Assembly: GCF_003369915.1 (NCBI RefSeq)
Contig: NW_022881651.1
Span: forward strand, 1-64,000
Direction of reading: 5' to 3'
Length of the DNA stretch: 64,000 nt
From: Drosophila miranda
Taxonomy: Eukaryota > Arthropoda > Insecta > Diptera > Drosophilidae
Under the pieces are notes generated by a model that ran no database searches, had not been told where the DNA came from, and saw only the letters and a program-made list of their open reading frames with translations. Position 1 is the stretch's first letter; each line of letters opens with the position of its first letter. Both the position numbers and the translations under genes were made by a program. Below are positions 11,302-22,229 of the stretch, in pieces.

Positions 11302-11760
11302 TCAGACATAGACCTCTCCTGTCTTGGCCTCGGGACTGTGTTTGGCGAGGGTTGAGGTAGCACTCGTGGCCGTTGCCGTTGCCGTGGCGCCGCTCTGGGG
11401 CAGGGCGATCGTGCCACCGGATGAAGGGTTGTCCACTGTATCCACTGTGGGGGCTCCTGCCGAACGCACTGTGGGGTCCTGCAGGTTGAAGCTCAGACTG
11501 AAGCTGTTGTTCCGCGAAATGTTGCCGTTGCCGCTGCCGTTCAGGGGCTTCACGGACAGGAGGGCCGTGGTGGTGATGCCGCCGCCGCCGCCCGCACCCG
11601 GCCCCACGGTCATGCCGTTGCTGGAGCCACTGTTGCTGTAGCCGTCCTGCTCCTGGGCCAGGTCCACGATGGACAGGGACGAGGGGAAGCGCTGAATGGA
11701 GAGCGAGACGGGGATCGTGGTGATGACGTCATTGGGCTCGTAGCCACTGGACAGACACGG
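11302..11760 (-). pseudogene. Gly/Ser/Thr-rich open frame, truncated copy (U2b)
   Basis: The C-terminal part is open to the shared GEVYV stop, but the N-terminus is lost through the deletion that also removed the Mdr65-like exon. An 18-bp in-frame loss (RSSVRS to RS region) lies within it. Family unknown. Confidence 0.35.
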
Positions 11761-12447
11761 ACAGAGACAGACGGCACCCAAAGGTTAATTCAATTACTGC
11801 CACACTCTCAGAGGCATGTATCCGTATCTGTGGCTGTGGCAAGGGTACAGCAGCTACTTTGTATCTTTTGCCATAGTTCTCTCTCATTGACCCGCGGGGT
11901 TAACGAGTAATAGAATCTACCGTTTATTATTGGACATTCCAACGCCAATTTGGAGCGATTCGATTCGATTCCCTTTCAGAGGCCCGTACAGAAATCTGTG
12001 TGGCGCCATTCGCCCCCTGCCCCCTCTCCTTGTCGTGGGATGGATGATCACCTTTTAATTGATTTTCAACACTTTGATCCTTCAGATACTGTATCTATGC
12101 ACTGATTTCTGCAGAAGATCCGTTACTGCTCACTCGGACCGCCCAAGCGCGACTGCTGGAACACCCTCCGCGGAGCCACCCATTTATGTTGATTCCCCGA
12201 TGTGGATGCTGGACAGAGTACTCGGGCTTGGGCATGAGTACTCGTGAGTGTATCGTATCAATCGCTCGCTTTGGGGTTCACAATTCTAATTGATCTCCGC
12301 TTTCCGCTCTTGGGGTAGGTTCCGCCGAAAGAGGCGCTTCAATTTACAATGAGAGCAAAAGAGACATTCTGTGGAGAGTTTTTCTTTTCTTTGCTTTTCT
12401 TTTCTTTATTCTTTTTCTTTCATTTGGAGGGTGGAAGGTGCAACAAT

Positions 12448-13140
12448 CTAAAACGGAGGCAGACTCTTGAGCCTCCTGCTGGTGCGCAGCACGAATGGTG
12501 CCGGCTGATTTGTACCGGCATTTCCTCCAGCGGGAACGACTTCGGGAGCAGCTACGGGAGCGACTCCGACCGACTCGCCTTCATCGTCCGAGCCCCCGAG
12601 CATTACGCTGTCCAAAGTAGTGCGGGACGCCCGCAGTGTCATCATGTGCCGGGTGCTGCGTTCGCCCAAGGTGTTGCGCACCTTCAGGCAGCTCTTCTGC
12701 GACAGGGTTCTTTTTTTTTCGCCCGTACCCAGGGCGAGGACGCGGCGCTGGCACTCGCCGAATGCCACGGCATGGCTGCTGGTGGGCCCGTCGTCCTCAT
12801 TGCCGGGCCGTTCAAAAATCGTCTCGAGACCGGTGGGCCTCGACTTTGCGATGGTCTGCGATGGCGCCTGAGAACCGGTGGTCGGCGTCAGGCTGGGCTT
12901 CTTGGCCAGGCGGCTGGGACTAAGACTGGGCCTGGCGGCGCTCTGGCTCTTGCTCTTGCAGGCGCGCGGCGGCATTTGGCGCCGAACCATAGTCGCGGTT
13001 GCCACAGATCCTGTATCCCCCGGTATACTCCCGGCTGAAATGAGACGAAATGAGAAATGAGTTAAGACTGTCCGATGGCCGCAGAACCGAGTACTTCCTT
13101 TACCTTTAGCTTTGCCTTCAAGTTTTTTCTTTGCAGGCAT
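12448..13140 (-). CDS. Small basic nuclear-type protein, two exons, Tantalus-like?
   Basis: Exon 1 is 13104-13140 (ATG at 13140), the intron is 13035-13103 (69 bp, GTAAAG...TTTCAG), and exon 2 is 12448-13034. Together they give about 207 residues. The protein opens with a Lys-rich MPAKKKLEGKAK, then a basic Ser/Pro-rich segment (PRACKSKSQS, SPSRLAKKPSLTP). A short LETIFERP motif follows, then a Cys/Lys-rich middle, an acidic GSDDEGES patch and a tail ending TSRRLKSLPPF. The LETIFExP motif resembles the FETIFEEP core I recall from the Tantalus/PRR14 domain. That is a one-motif match, so identity is unproven. Start chosen because it is the only ATG ahead of a good donor in all copies. Confidence 0.55.
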   Translation of the reverse strand: MPAKKKLEGKAKGKGSTRFCGHRTVLTHFSFRLISAGSIPGDTGSVATATMVRRQMPPRACKSKSQSAARPSLSPSRLAKKPSLTPTTGSQAPSQTIAKSRPTGLETIFERPGNEDDGPTSSHAVAFGECQRRVLALGTGEKKRTLSQKSCLKVRNTLGERSTRHMMTLRASRTTLDSVMLGGSDDEGESVGVAPVAAPEVVPAGGNAGTNQPAPFVLRTSRRLKSLPPF

Positions 13141-13365
13141 TTCTCGTATCTTTTTCCGTCTCCTGGGTAAACCTTTCGACTTCTCAAACGAGCAACGAGC
13201 AACGAGCCTCTTTGGGTTGAGGGCTCTCAGTGCTCCACGGGGGAGGGGCTGAGAGGCTGGGGTGTGAGCCGCCAGCAACCAAGCGCGTTGCTTTATTAAT
13301 ATTTGTGGGCAGTATATGTCTTAATTTAATTTATGTACATTTTTGTGTTTGTTTTACAATTCAAC

Positions 13366-14006
13366 TATTGAGTCTCAATACCCACGCTACAAGGAGTGGA
13401 AACAGCAGCCGAGAGAGAGAGCGATCCCAATACCCACGCTACACGAAGGAGAAGCAGCAGCCAGAACAAGAGCCACGAAGAGGGGAATAGTCGGATCTCT
13501 CCCACTCCGACCAGTGACGCCGATGTGATCAACAACTCTCCCCGGCCAGCCCGAAGCCAACGCCTACAAGGGAGACCGAGAGAGAGGCCGCCGTCGCGAA
13601 ACTGAGAGAGAGTTTTTCATTTAAAACAATGGGGGGAGCAACACCGGAACCAGATCCCACAGGAACCACGACGAGCATCACTAGCATTAATACCGACGTC
13701 ACACGAAGGGGAAATCGCAGCCAAGAGAGAGCCAGGGCTGGAGCGATCCCATACCTTTGTCACACGAAGGGGAAATGGTAGCCGAGAGCGATCCCAATAC
13801 CCACGCTACAAGGAGGGGAAACAGCAGCCGAGGAACTCCAGCGCCACCGCTCCTATACGCCATCTACTTATTTGTATATGTACTAAATTCAAATAATACA
13901 TGCCATATTTTACATGTAGTTGCAGTGTTTTTGGCTGTTTTGTAACACTAGTTACAGTAGTGGTAGGTATTCGGTATTTTTTTATGCAAGTATTTTGAGT
14001 AAAGAA
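13366..14006. repeat. GA-rich inserted segment, copy 2
   Basis: Near-identical to copy 1 at 9491, with the same start and the same re-entry point into the unit. With U2b and U2c it defines a second-order tandem duplication with a period of about 3.9 kb (insert plus the right part of the unit). Confidence 0.75.
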
Positions 14007-14866
14007 AGTTAAGGTAACACTAGACTTAACATTAACATGTGTTTTCTTTTACAATGGATTGCGTCTTTTCAGTCCGTTCCCGTCCTCGGAGCGGGCTTCA
14101 TATAAGTGGCGGCGCAAGGCTGATCCTCATATCAGCATAAGCAAAGGCCCTGTAGTTGGATCGGTGGACGAAACCACCGCACTTTTCACAGACGAAGCCG
14201 CGTTGACAGTAGTTGTGTGTGGTTTAAGAAATCTTTGTGTTTTATGATTTTCTTTGTGGTTTGTGATTTGAATTCCTTATTGGCGTTAATTAAGAATTTT
14301 TAACAGTTTAGTTGGGCGGCAAACTAGTTAAGGGGCTCGTTAGTCGCCCGACGTGTCACACCGCTTCATCTGCCTCGTCGATCATCTGTAACTGTATCTG
14401 TATCTGTACAAAGGAGCCTAGAATTTCTTAGATCTGTGTTCTTCTACCATCCTCTACATGGATTGGTTCCACATTAATCCTAAAGATGCACAAATTTTAT
14501 AGCTTGAACAAAAAAAAAAAAACACATACAATAATCGCATATCACATATTATGTTTTTTGTGGAGAGGGGGAGGGTTCCAAAGTATTTACACGGTCCAAT
14601 GTTTGCACGGGTAATATAATGGAGATTCTCTTGGTAAAGATTTAATTCGTAATTTATTCGCCCAACTATCGAGAAAGACTCGCGTGTGCCGTACGATACG
14701 ATCCATTACGATACGATATCGTCTGTGGGCTATATATGTATGTATATTGATGTGTGCATATGTATGTACAATCCGAAGAGAGGATTACTCTTTTTTTGTT
14801 CTCTTTCCTAGATGATAATATCGTATCAGTGGTTCTGGAAGGGGGTGCTTAAACCTACGACGAAAG

Positions 14867-15370
14867 CTATAATCCAGTGGATGGGTCGGAATAGACATAG
14901 ACCTCTCCTGTCTTGGCCTCGGGACTGTGTTTGGCGAGGGTTGAGGTAGCACTCGTGGCCGTTGCCGTTGCCGTGGCGCCGCTCTGGGGCAGGGCGATCG
15001 TGCCACCGGATGAAGAGTTGTCCACTGTATCCACTGTGGGGGCTCCTGCCGAACGCACCGAGGAGCGCACTATGGTTGAAGCTCAGACTGAAGCTGTTGT
15101 TCCGCGAAATGTTGCCGTTGCCGCTGCCGTTCAGGGGCTTCACGGACAGGAGGGCCGTGGTGGTGATGCCGCCGCCGCCGCCCGCACCCGGCCCCACGGT
15201 CATGCCGTTGCTGGAGCCACTGTTGCTGTAGCCGTCCTGCTCCTGGGCCAGGTCCACGATGGACAGGGACGAGGGGAAGCGCTGAATGGAGAGCGAGACG
15301 GGGATCGTGGTGATGACGTCATTGGGCTCGTAGCCACTGGCCGTTGTCGTGATGGTCGGCAGCTGGGCGT
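14867..15370 (-). pseudogene. Gly/Ser/Thr-rich open frame, rearranged copy (U2c)
   Basis: The N-terminal end is truncated by a deletion that fuses it to the Mdr65-like exon at 15371. The usual stop is also lost in a short deletion near 14895, so the frame reads on into flanking sequence. Clearly non-ancestral. Confidence 0.35.
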
Positions 15371-15547
15371 CAACGCCTTGACGCAGCACATGAGGAACCC
15401 AAAGAAGAGCCACGCGATCTCCCCGCAGGTGGAGAAGCGGAAGAGCTGCAGGAAGCCGATCGGCTGTGTGGGCTCCAGTCCTGCGGCCACCGGCGCCTCA
15501 TCCAGGGACTTGCCATCGGTTGTCGTCGTGCCAGAAGCCTCGTCCAT
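15371..15547 (-). pseudogene. Mdr65: Mdr65-like first exon, truncated at its donor (U2c)
   Basis: Reads from the ATG at 15547 through the KALT residues, then is cut by a deletion that removes the last 14 codons, the GTGAGT donor and about 360 bp of following sequence. The remaining frame runs into the opposite-phase remnant of the Gly/Ser-rich frame. Not able to splice as an Mdr65 exon. Confidence 0.65.
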
Positions 15548-16305
15548 CTATCGGTACAACGAAGGACGGAGGAATAGTGTTACTCGAGCCAAGACCCGCG
15601 ATTTATTCACAGACACGGACAGAGACAGACGGCACCCAAAGGTTAATTCAATTACTGCCACACTCTCAGAGGCATGTATCTGTATCTGTGGCTGTGGCAA
15701 GGGTACAGCAGCTACTTTGTATCTTTTGCCATAGTTCTCTCTCATTGACCCGCGGGGTTAGCGAGTAATAGAATCTACCGTTTATTATTGGACATTCCAA
15801 CGCCAATTTGGAGCGATTCGATTCGATGCCCTTTCAGAGGCCCGTACAGAAATCTGTGTGGCGCCATTCGCCCCCTGCCCCCTCTCCTTGTCGTGGGATG
15901 GATGATCACCTTTTAATTGATTTTCAACACTTTGATCCTTCAGATACTGTATCTATGCACTGATTTCTGCAGAAGATCCGTTACTGCTCACTCGGACCGC
16001 CCAAGCGCGACTGCTGGAACACCGTCCGCGGAGCCACCCATTTATGTTGATTCCCCGATGTGGATGCTGGACAGAGTACTCGGGCTTGGGCATGAGTACT
16101 CGTGAGTGTATCGTATCAATCGCTCGCTTTGGGGTTCACAATTCTAATTGATCTCCGCTTTCCGCTCTTGGGGTAGGTTCCGCCGAAAGAGGCGCTTCAA
16201 TTTACAATGAGAGCAAAAGAGACATTCTGTAGAGGGTTTTTCTTTTCTTTGCTTTTCTTTTCTTTATTCTTTTTCTTTCATTTGGAGGGTGGAAGGTGCA
16301 ACAAT

Positions 16306-17007
16306 CTAAAACGGAGGCAGACTCTTGAGCCTCCTGCTGGTGCGCAGCACGAATGGTGCCGGCTGATTTGTACCGGCATTTCCTCCAGCGGGAACGACTT
16401 CGGGAGCAGCTACGGGAGCGACTCCGACCGACTCGCCTTTATCGTCCGAGCCCCCGAGCATTACGCTGTCCAAAGTAGTGCGGGACGCCCGCAGTGTCAT
16501 CATGTGCCGGGTGCTGCGTTCGCCCAAGGTGTTGCGCACCTTCAGGCAGCTCTTCTGCGACAGGGTTCTTTTTTTTTCGCCCGTACCCAGGGCGAGGACG
16601 CGGCGCTGGCACTCGCCGAATGCCACGGCATGGCTGCTGGTGGGCCCGTCGTCCTCATTGCCGGACCGTTCAAAAATCGTCTCGAGACCGGTGGGCCTCG
16701 ACTTTGCGATGGTCTGCGATGGCGCCTGAGAACCGGTGGTCGGCGTCAGGCTGGGCTTCTTGGCCAGGCGGCTGGGACTAAGACTGTGCCTGGCGGCGCT
16801 CTGGCTCTTGCTCTTGCAGGCGCGCGGCGGCATTTGGCGCCGAACCATAGTCGCGGTTGCCACAGATCCTGTATCCCCCGGTATACTCCCGGCTGAAATG
16901 AGACGAAATGAGAAATGAGTTACGACTTTTATTTGAGTCCGATGGCCGCAGAACCGAGTACTTCCTTTACCTTTAGCTTTGCCTTCAAGTTTTTTCTTTG
17001 CAGGCAT
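16306..17007 (-). CDS. Small basic protein gene, intact copy (U2c)
   Basis: Exon 1 is 16971-17007, the intron 16893-16970 (78 bp) and exon 2 16306-16892, giving about 207 residues as in U2b. The intron is 9 bp longer (an inserted ttttatttga-like stretch, shared with U3). The frame carries a handful of substitutions, for example a Pro-to-Ser change in the LETIFERxG segment and Glu-to-Lys in the acidic patch, but no stop. The intact frame and splice sites suggest either recent duplication or continued constraint; I cannot separate these by eye. Confidence 0.5.
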   Translation of the reverse strand: MPAKKKLEGKAKGKGSTRFCGHRTQIKVVTHFSFRLISAGSIPGDTGSVATATMVRRQMPPRACKSKSQSAARHSLSPSRLAKKPSLTPTTGSQAPSQTIAKSRPTGLETIFERSGNEDDGPTSSHAVAFGECQRRVLALGTGEKKRTLSQKSCLKVRNTLGERSTRHMMTLRASRTTLDSVMLGGSDDKGESVGVAPVAAPEVVPAGGNAGTNQPAPFVLRTSRRLKSLPPF

Positions 17008-17856
17008 TTCTCGTATCTTTTTCCGGCTTTTCCGTCTCCTGGGTAAACCTTTCGACTTCTCAAACGAGCAACGAGCAACGAGCCTCTTTGGGTTGAGGGC
17101 TCTCAGTGCTCCACAGGGGAGGGGCTGAGAGGCTGGGGTGTGAGCCGCCAGCAACCAAGCACGTTGCTTTATTAATATTTGTGGGCAGTATATGTCTTAA
17201 TTTAATTTATGTACATTTTTGTGTTTGTTTTACAATTCAACTTTAAACGACACTCAAACACACACTAGTACATTTGATGGCACATTAATTTACAAACATA
17301 TAATCTGCAGCAACGAAACACTTGTAACCTCGACTAGGCCCGCAGCCAGCAGGGGGGGGGGGGGGGGGGGGAAAGGGAAAAAGAAAAAGAGATGGACAAA
17401 ATATTCGGCACTTTGACGGAGGGACTAAACCTCAGACACGTCTCGACTCCACAACGTTCACGACACGACTTTCCATTTGCAAGTGTGTGTGTGTGTGTGT
17501 GGTGTGAGTCAAGAAAGTGAAGTGGGGCCACGCTCAAAAGTATGCTGTCTCTTCTTTGTAATTCTCCCTAACTTAAAATTTGATTTGCAATCCCCTGTGA
17601 GTTCGTCAACTTGATGTTTTGTTGGCTGTAATGCGGTATGTGGTCTTCAGTCCATGTACATGTACATGTGGGCGGGCAGTTTATAGGGGGCGTAGTTGTT
17701 TTATGGGAAGACTAGCATTTTTGGCTCAATTTAGGCCGTAGTGGTGGTGTGGCGGCAACTGATGCTGATTTGAAAGTCGATTTGAAACCGATAATCAATT
17801 GTCAGCACCGTTGCCGCCGAAGATTTATCACAGATTGTAATAATTTTGTAGTGGGG

Positions 17857-18884
17857 TGTCGGAGAACCGCACTAATTACGAAAATAACCATGGGGGGGGG
17901 GGGGGTGAAGAAGGGGTTAAAGAAATGAGATCGAAAATTCAGAAAGTGCAGTGTTGCAACACGTAGTCAATTGAGGAATAGATAAAGAGAAAAGGTAAAC
18001 AATGCAGGTGCTTTGCGTGGAAAATAAGAGGAAATATACTAAATAAAAAGAGACAAGCACTTGCAGAAATAACAATACAGCTAAGTAGTAGACTGGAGTG
18101 AAGACGACGGAAAAACAGGTAATAAAAGAGATACTACACTGGAACAAAGACGAGACAAAACAGGTACAATTGATTTACGTTTACAATATTACAATAAACA
18201 TAACAATTTAAAATAATGTCTATATCTTTTTCTATAATTACAGGGAAGACAAGAAACAGCGGAGCATCGGCCGGCATAGCAAAACACAATGCTTGTAAAG
18301 ACATTGCGTTGCATACCGGCCGACCCTGTCGTCCCCCCTGGTCGTCGAAATTGGCGTCGTCCGAAGTCGTCAGAAGTAGGTGCAATTAGCACCTCGTCGT
18401 TGTTGTGGCTGTGGCTGCCCTCTTGGACAACCAGTGGCACTGGTCCGGCCACCAGCTGGGAGCCAGGAGTAGACGGCACACATATTACTGTGGCGACACG
18501 GGTCCGGCCGCCAAAGTGAAATGGATGTGAGTGTGTGTGTGCGTCGGCAATTGTGGCCCTAATGTAGAGCGAGTGGCACTGGTCCGGCCACCAACTAAGG
18601 ACGATGGCGGACACGACACACATAACTCGAACGGCACAGGTCCGGCCGCCCAAGTGTAATGGATGTTTGTGTGTGTGTGTCTGAATGGCTGGCGGTAAGT
18701 ATTTTGAGAGCCCTTTTTAATCGTATGTGTGGCTGATGGATTTTTCCTTTTCCAGGACCATAGGGCACTCTGAATGCCATGGCACATGATCCGGCCACCA
18801 ACTAAGGACGATGGCGGACACGACACACATAACTCGAACGGCACAGGTCCGGCCGCCCAAGTGTAATGGGTGTTTGTGTGTGTG
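17857..18884. repeat. Unit U3, left piece
   Basis: Follows U1 from the poly-G tract to the TG run, where the gypsy-type element is inserted. The unit continues at 35450 after the 4-bp target duplication TGTG (18881-18884 and 35446-35449). Confidence 0.88.
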
Positions 18885-20111
18885 TGTAACGTGCAACGAG
18901 TCCTGTTCGAAAACGGGCGTTACGATTTGAGAGAGCTGGGCACGCTAATAATCATCCGGCTCTAGCTCGTCGGCTTTGGGGGTGGAGTTGTTGCTCCCTC
19001 AGATCAACCCAGACTCGAGGCTTCAATTACCAATAATATTGCCAGAATTTAGCGTGCTGCGACTTGTGCTAGAACGGTAGATTTGACGAGAAGAAGATAC
19101 GAAGCTAAAGAGGATAGAGAACAGGAAGAGAGAGGGAAGCGAAAGGAAAGAAGGATAAAGAGGAAAGGGAAGTGAGAACCAAGGAAAACGGAGAGACATC
19201 GGTGTATATGTCCGCAGATGTTATGCGGAGTCTGAACCCACCCTGCCTTTGGTCATCCTCACGGAATAGCCGTTCTTCGATGACCCCTTTTGACCTTTTA
19301 CGAAAACGCGCGAGCTAGCATTGAGTCCATTTTGTTCTTTTATCTAAACTTCAACATTATTTCCTCAACACAAAAATTAAATCCGATATGGCAACATAGT
19401 AAATGATCTTAATAAATACTACAAATAGGTGATTCGTAATGGTTGGGTATATAAAGATATTTGATAATGTATTGAGTACATATATAATAAGACTGTAATT
19501 CGAGTTAAATTCTAATTATATTCATAAATTTCGCTTTTCGCATAACATGGGAAAATCATTAAATACTTTAAGTTCGTTACTTTCGCTTTTCGCACAAATG
19601 TGGAAAAATCATTAAATCTTTTAACTTCGGAATGAGTCGAAAATCAAAGAGGCGGTCTGGCTGACAAAACGTGATCTCCTATGCGGAGTTCAGTCGATGA
19701 CTGGATGCAGATGGCATCTCTAATTAGCCAACGATCAGATCGCTCAAGGCAAAGCCTCAATAGGCAGGGGCCAGAGGTTTCAAATTCGCGAGGTTGGGCA
19801 AGGATCAGTTGGTTTTCAAAACTACGTACATTTCAACTTTTGGAAGGTATGCTTACTCACTCACTGTTCAATTTCCAACGACGAAAGATTGATCTTCCGG
19901 CGTAGGCTGAAAACAAGCGTTAATTCGGAAAGGTGGCTTACAGTACGAAGACTCTATCTCTTGCTACAACTCAGAATTCCCAACTTCGACCTACTCCTTG
20001 TATGTGGAGCCACAGAACTTTTGGGGGAATTTTCTCCCTGACAATTCAATCCGAACTTAACTGACAACAATAGCTTGTGAATATTTGTAAAGATTGCTTA
20101 AGCATGATATG

Positions 20112-20483
20112 TGTTCGGAGCAGAACCCAGCCGATTAGCTGCTTGCCAAATAGCACCTAATTCTTGGCCCTCAGCCGCTTATTTTGTTTGTTACTTATGT
20201 CTATGTCACTCATTTGTTTGTTAAACCTCTGCGCTTGCTTGCCCTGCTAAACGCTCTCTGCCAGCTCGCTCTTCGCTATCTCCGCTTTGCGTCTGCCTAC
20301 CGACGTCGGCCGAGCGAAGCTGCGCTTAGCGATCGGAGCGGCAATGTAAAGGGCAGGCAAGCCACACTTGCAATTTGGATGTCACGCATTAAAGAACATA
20401 TCGTAATTTTATTTCTGCGCCGAGTTTTATTTAATTCGAAATAATTAGTCGGCCGATTGGGGATAAAAAACATTATCTCCACA
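20112..20483 (+). repeat. 5' LTR of BEL element
   Basis: Starts TGTTCGGAGCAG and ends ATTATCTCCACA. The poly(A)-signal-like and TATA-like content is unremarkable. It is 99 percent alike to the 3' LTR by direct comparison (three differences in 372). Confidence 0.9.
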
Positions 20484-20490
20484 TAAAATT

Positions 20491-20508
20491 TGGTGACCCC
20501 GACGTGAT
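20491..20508 (+). other. Primer binding site, Trp-tRNA type (BEL)
   Basis: TGGTGACCCCGACGTGAT lies 7 bp after the LTR. It is the complement of the 3' end of tRNA-Trp, the same 18 bases as the well-known avian retrovirus tRNA-Trp primer site. Confidence 0.85.
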
Positions 20509-20857
20509 CTCTGAGTTGCAGTGTCAATTAATAATCATTCGCGATCGACATTCGTTAGCCCTAGCAAATTTTCGGCGGTTAAGCACAATTCGGTGCTAAA
20601 ACACACTTACATACAACTACATACACGCATTGCTGGCTATTAATTTCTCTGTCGCGACAATTCGGTCAGTGCAGTGCGGTAGGCAGTGCAGCGAACTCAC
20701 TAATACACACAAGCGGAGTACAAAGCGGAATCGGACAGCTCGCACAGCCGCACAGCTAAAGGCATAAGCTGTAATCCCTTTGCTTTCGGTTCCCACGTTT
20801 ATACGTATACAGGGTGTCTTTTTCGGTCGTGCTGAGTGACTCTTTTAAAACCTCAAC

Positions 20858-22193
20858 ATGGCAGCACCTGAGCCTACCAATGTCGCGAACGCAGCAATGC
20901 CGAGTGATGTAGATTTCTACAAGCACAAGGCCGAGTCCATCGCGCGCCAACTAAAGGCCATGGATCGCTTTCTCACCAAGGAAGAGCTTGCCGAGTTAGA
21001 TGAGGCAGAACTTCAAGCTCGCTTAGAGCAGATCGAGCGAATGAATGCGGATTTCGATGCCGCTCAAACGAGCCTTGAAAGGCTGGATTTCCTGCAGTTA
21101 GCCCATGATGCCCGGCTGGACTTTTCGAATGTTTATGTCAAGGTTAGGTCCAGGCTGTCGCGGGAGTTGATGGCTGCTCGCACGGTAAATGTTGCCAATT
21201 CAACGGCTCGGCATACTCTCGAGGGGAATTCGTCGTTGTTCGCCTATAATAGTATAGGCCGTTCTCGAATGCCCGAGTTGCAGCTTCCGCGATTCAGTGG
21301 GAGCTACATGGATTGGCCAGAATTCCACGCGATGTTTTCGACAATGGTGCACTAAGACCATCGTATACCAATCATCGAAAAATTCCAATATCTTCGTGGA
21401 TGTCTAGATGGTGCTGCGCTGGATACGATTCGTTCCTTGGAACTTTCTGAGGAGAATTACGACAAGGCGTTGAATTTACTAATGTTGCGATTCGATAATA
21501 AACTGTTACATTTTCAGGCACACGTCAAGGCTATTTTCGGGCTGCAAGGGGTGGAGAAGGGCTCGGCTATCGGCTTGCGCGCGCTCAGCGATAAAATCAA
21601 TTCGCACTTGCGGTGCACTTCAGACCTTGGCGACCCCGCAGGAGATTTCCGAGGGGTTGCTGATCTTCATCATAGGCACGAAATTGGACCACAAGACCAA
21701 GGAGAAATGGGAAGAGAACTTGCCGACGTCAGGATTGCCTCGGTGGTCAAGCATGGCCTCATTCTTGGAAGCAAGATGTCGGATGCTGGAAAATTTGGGA
21801 TCGGCTATGGTAACAATTCCTAGCCAGCAGGTGGGAGAAAGTAAACCTAGCACCCTAATCACCTCCATTAACGATCATAATAGCTCAACATGCAAGTATT
21901 GCAAATCCTCCGATCACTACATATCCCGATGCCAGGCATTTATAGATCTCCCTGTTTTTTCTCGATACAAGGAGGTGAAGAAGCGCCATTTATGTCTAAA
22001 CTGCCTCAACAAAGGCCATTCATTGCAACGCTGCAAGTCAGGGGCATGTAGAAATTGCCAAGCCAAGCATCACACACTGCTCCACATGCAGTCGGGCGCT
22101 GACGCTGAGTTGCCGTCGCCGAGCACGGAATCGACCCAGCATGATCCTGCAAGTGCCCTAGTAGCAAACAAATATATTAGCCCTCTATATTAG
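20858..22193 (+). pseudogene. BEL Gag, disrupted
   Basis: An N-terminal coiled-coil-type segment (from ATG 20858) leads into a capsid-like region with LPRFSGSYMDWPEFHAMF, typical of BEL/Pao gag (DUF1759-type). An in-frame TAA at 21353 interrupts it; the frame then continues to about 21620. There it shifts to the frame that encodes DHKTKEKWEE and a zinc-knuckle-like cluster (CKYCKSSDHYISRC, CLNCLNKGHSLQRC, CRNCQAKHHTLLH), ending at 22193. One nonsense and one frameshift are visible. Confidence 0.8.
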
Positions 22194-22229
22194 CCCTCAA
22201 AAATCTCTGCCTAGCCAAAACGTGCTGCT

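Larger units (their letters stand above)
10147..13365. repeat. Unit U2b (partial, starts at the TATA block)
   Basis: Resumes at the aaagttaaggtaacac block just upstream of the TATA site and runs to the small basic-protein gene. A deletion joins about 11750 (gtagccactgg) to acagacacgg. This removes the Mdr65-like exon and the left end of the Gly/Ser-rich frame. Two 88-bp monomers lie at 10310-10480. Confidence 0.85.
14007..17856. repeat. Unit U2c (partial)
   Basis: Starts at the same place as U2b, just upstream of the TATA block. The 88-bp array is reduced to under one monomer, and about 90 bp around the aatatatg block are lost. It then carries the Gly/Ser-rich frame, a truncated Mdr65-like exon, the small basic gene, and spacer up to the next unit start at 17857. 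Confidence 0.85.

Noticed and set aside
12349-13038. 229-codon plus-strand frame opposite the small basic gene (also in U1, U2c and U3)
   Set aside because: It overlaps the better-supported minus-strand gene, which has an intron with good sites. The plus frame is a GC-driven shadow with no known motif.
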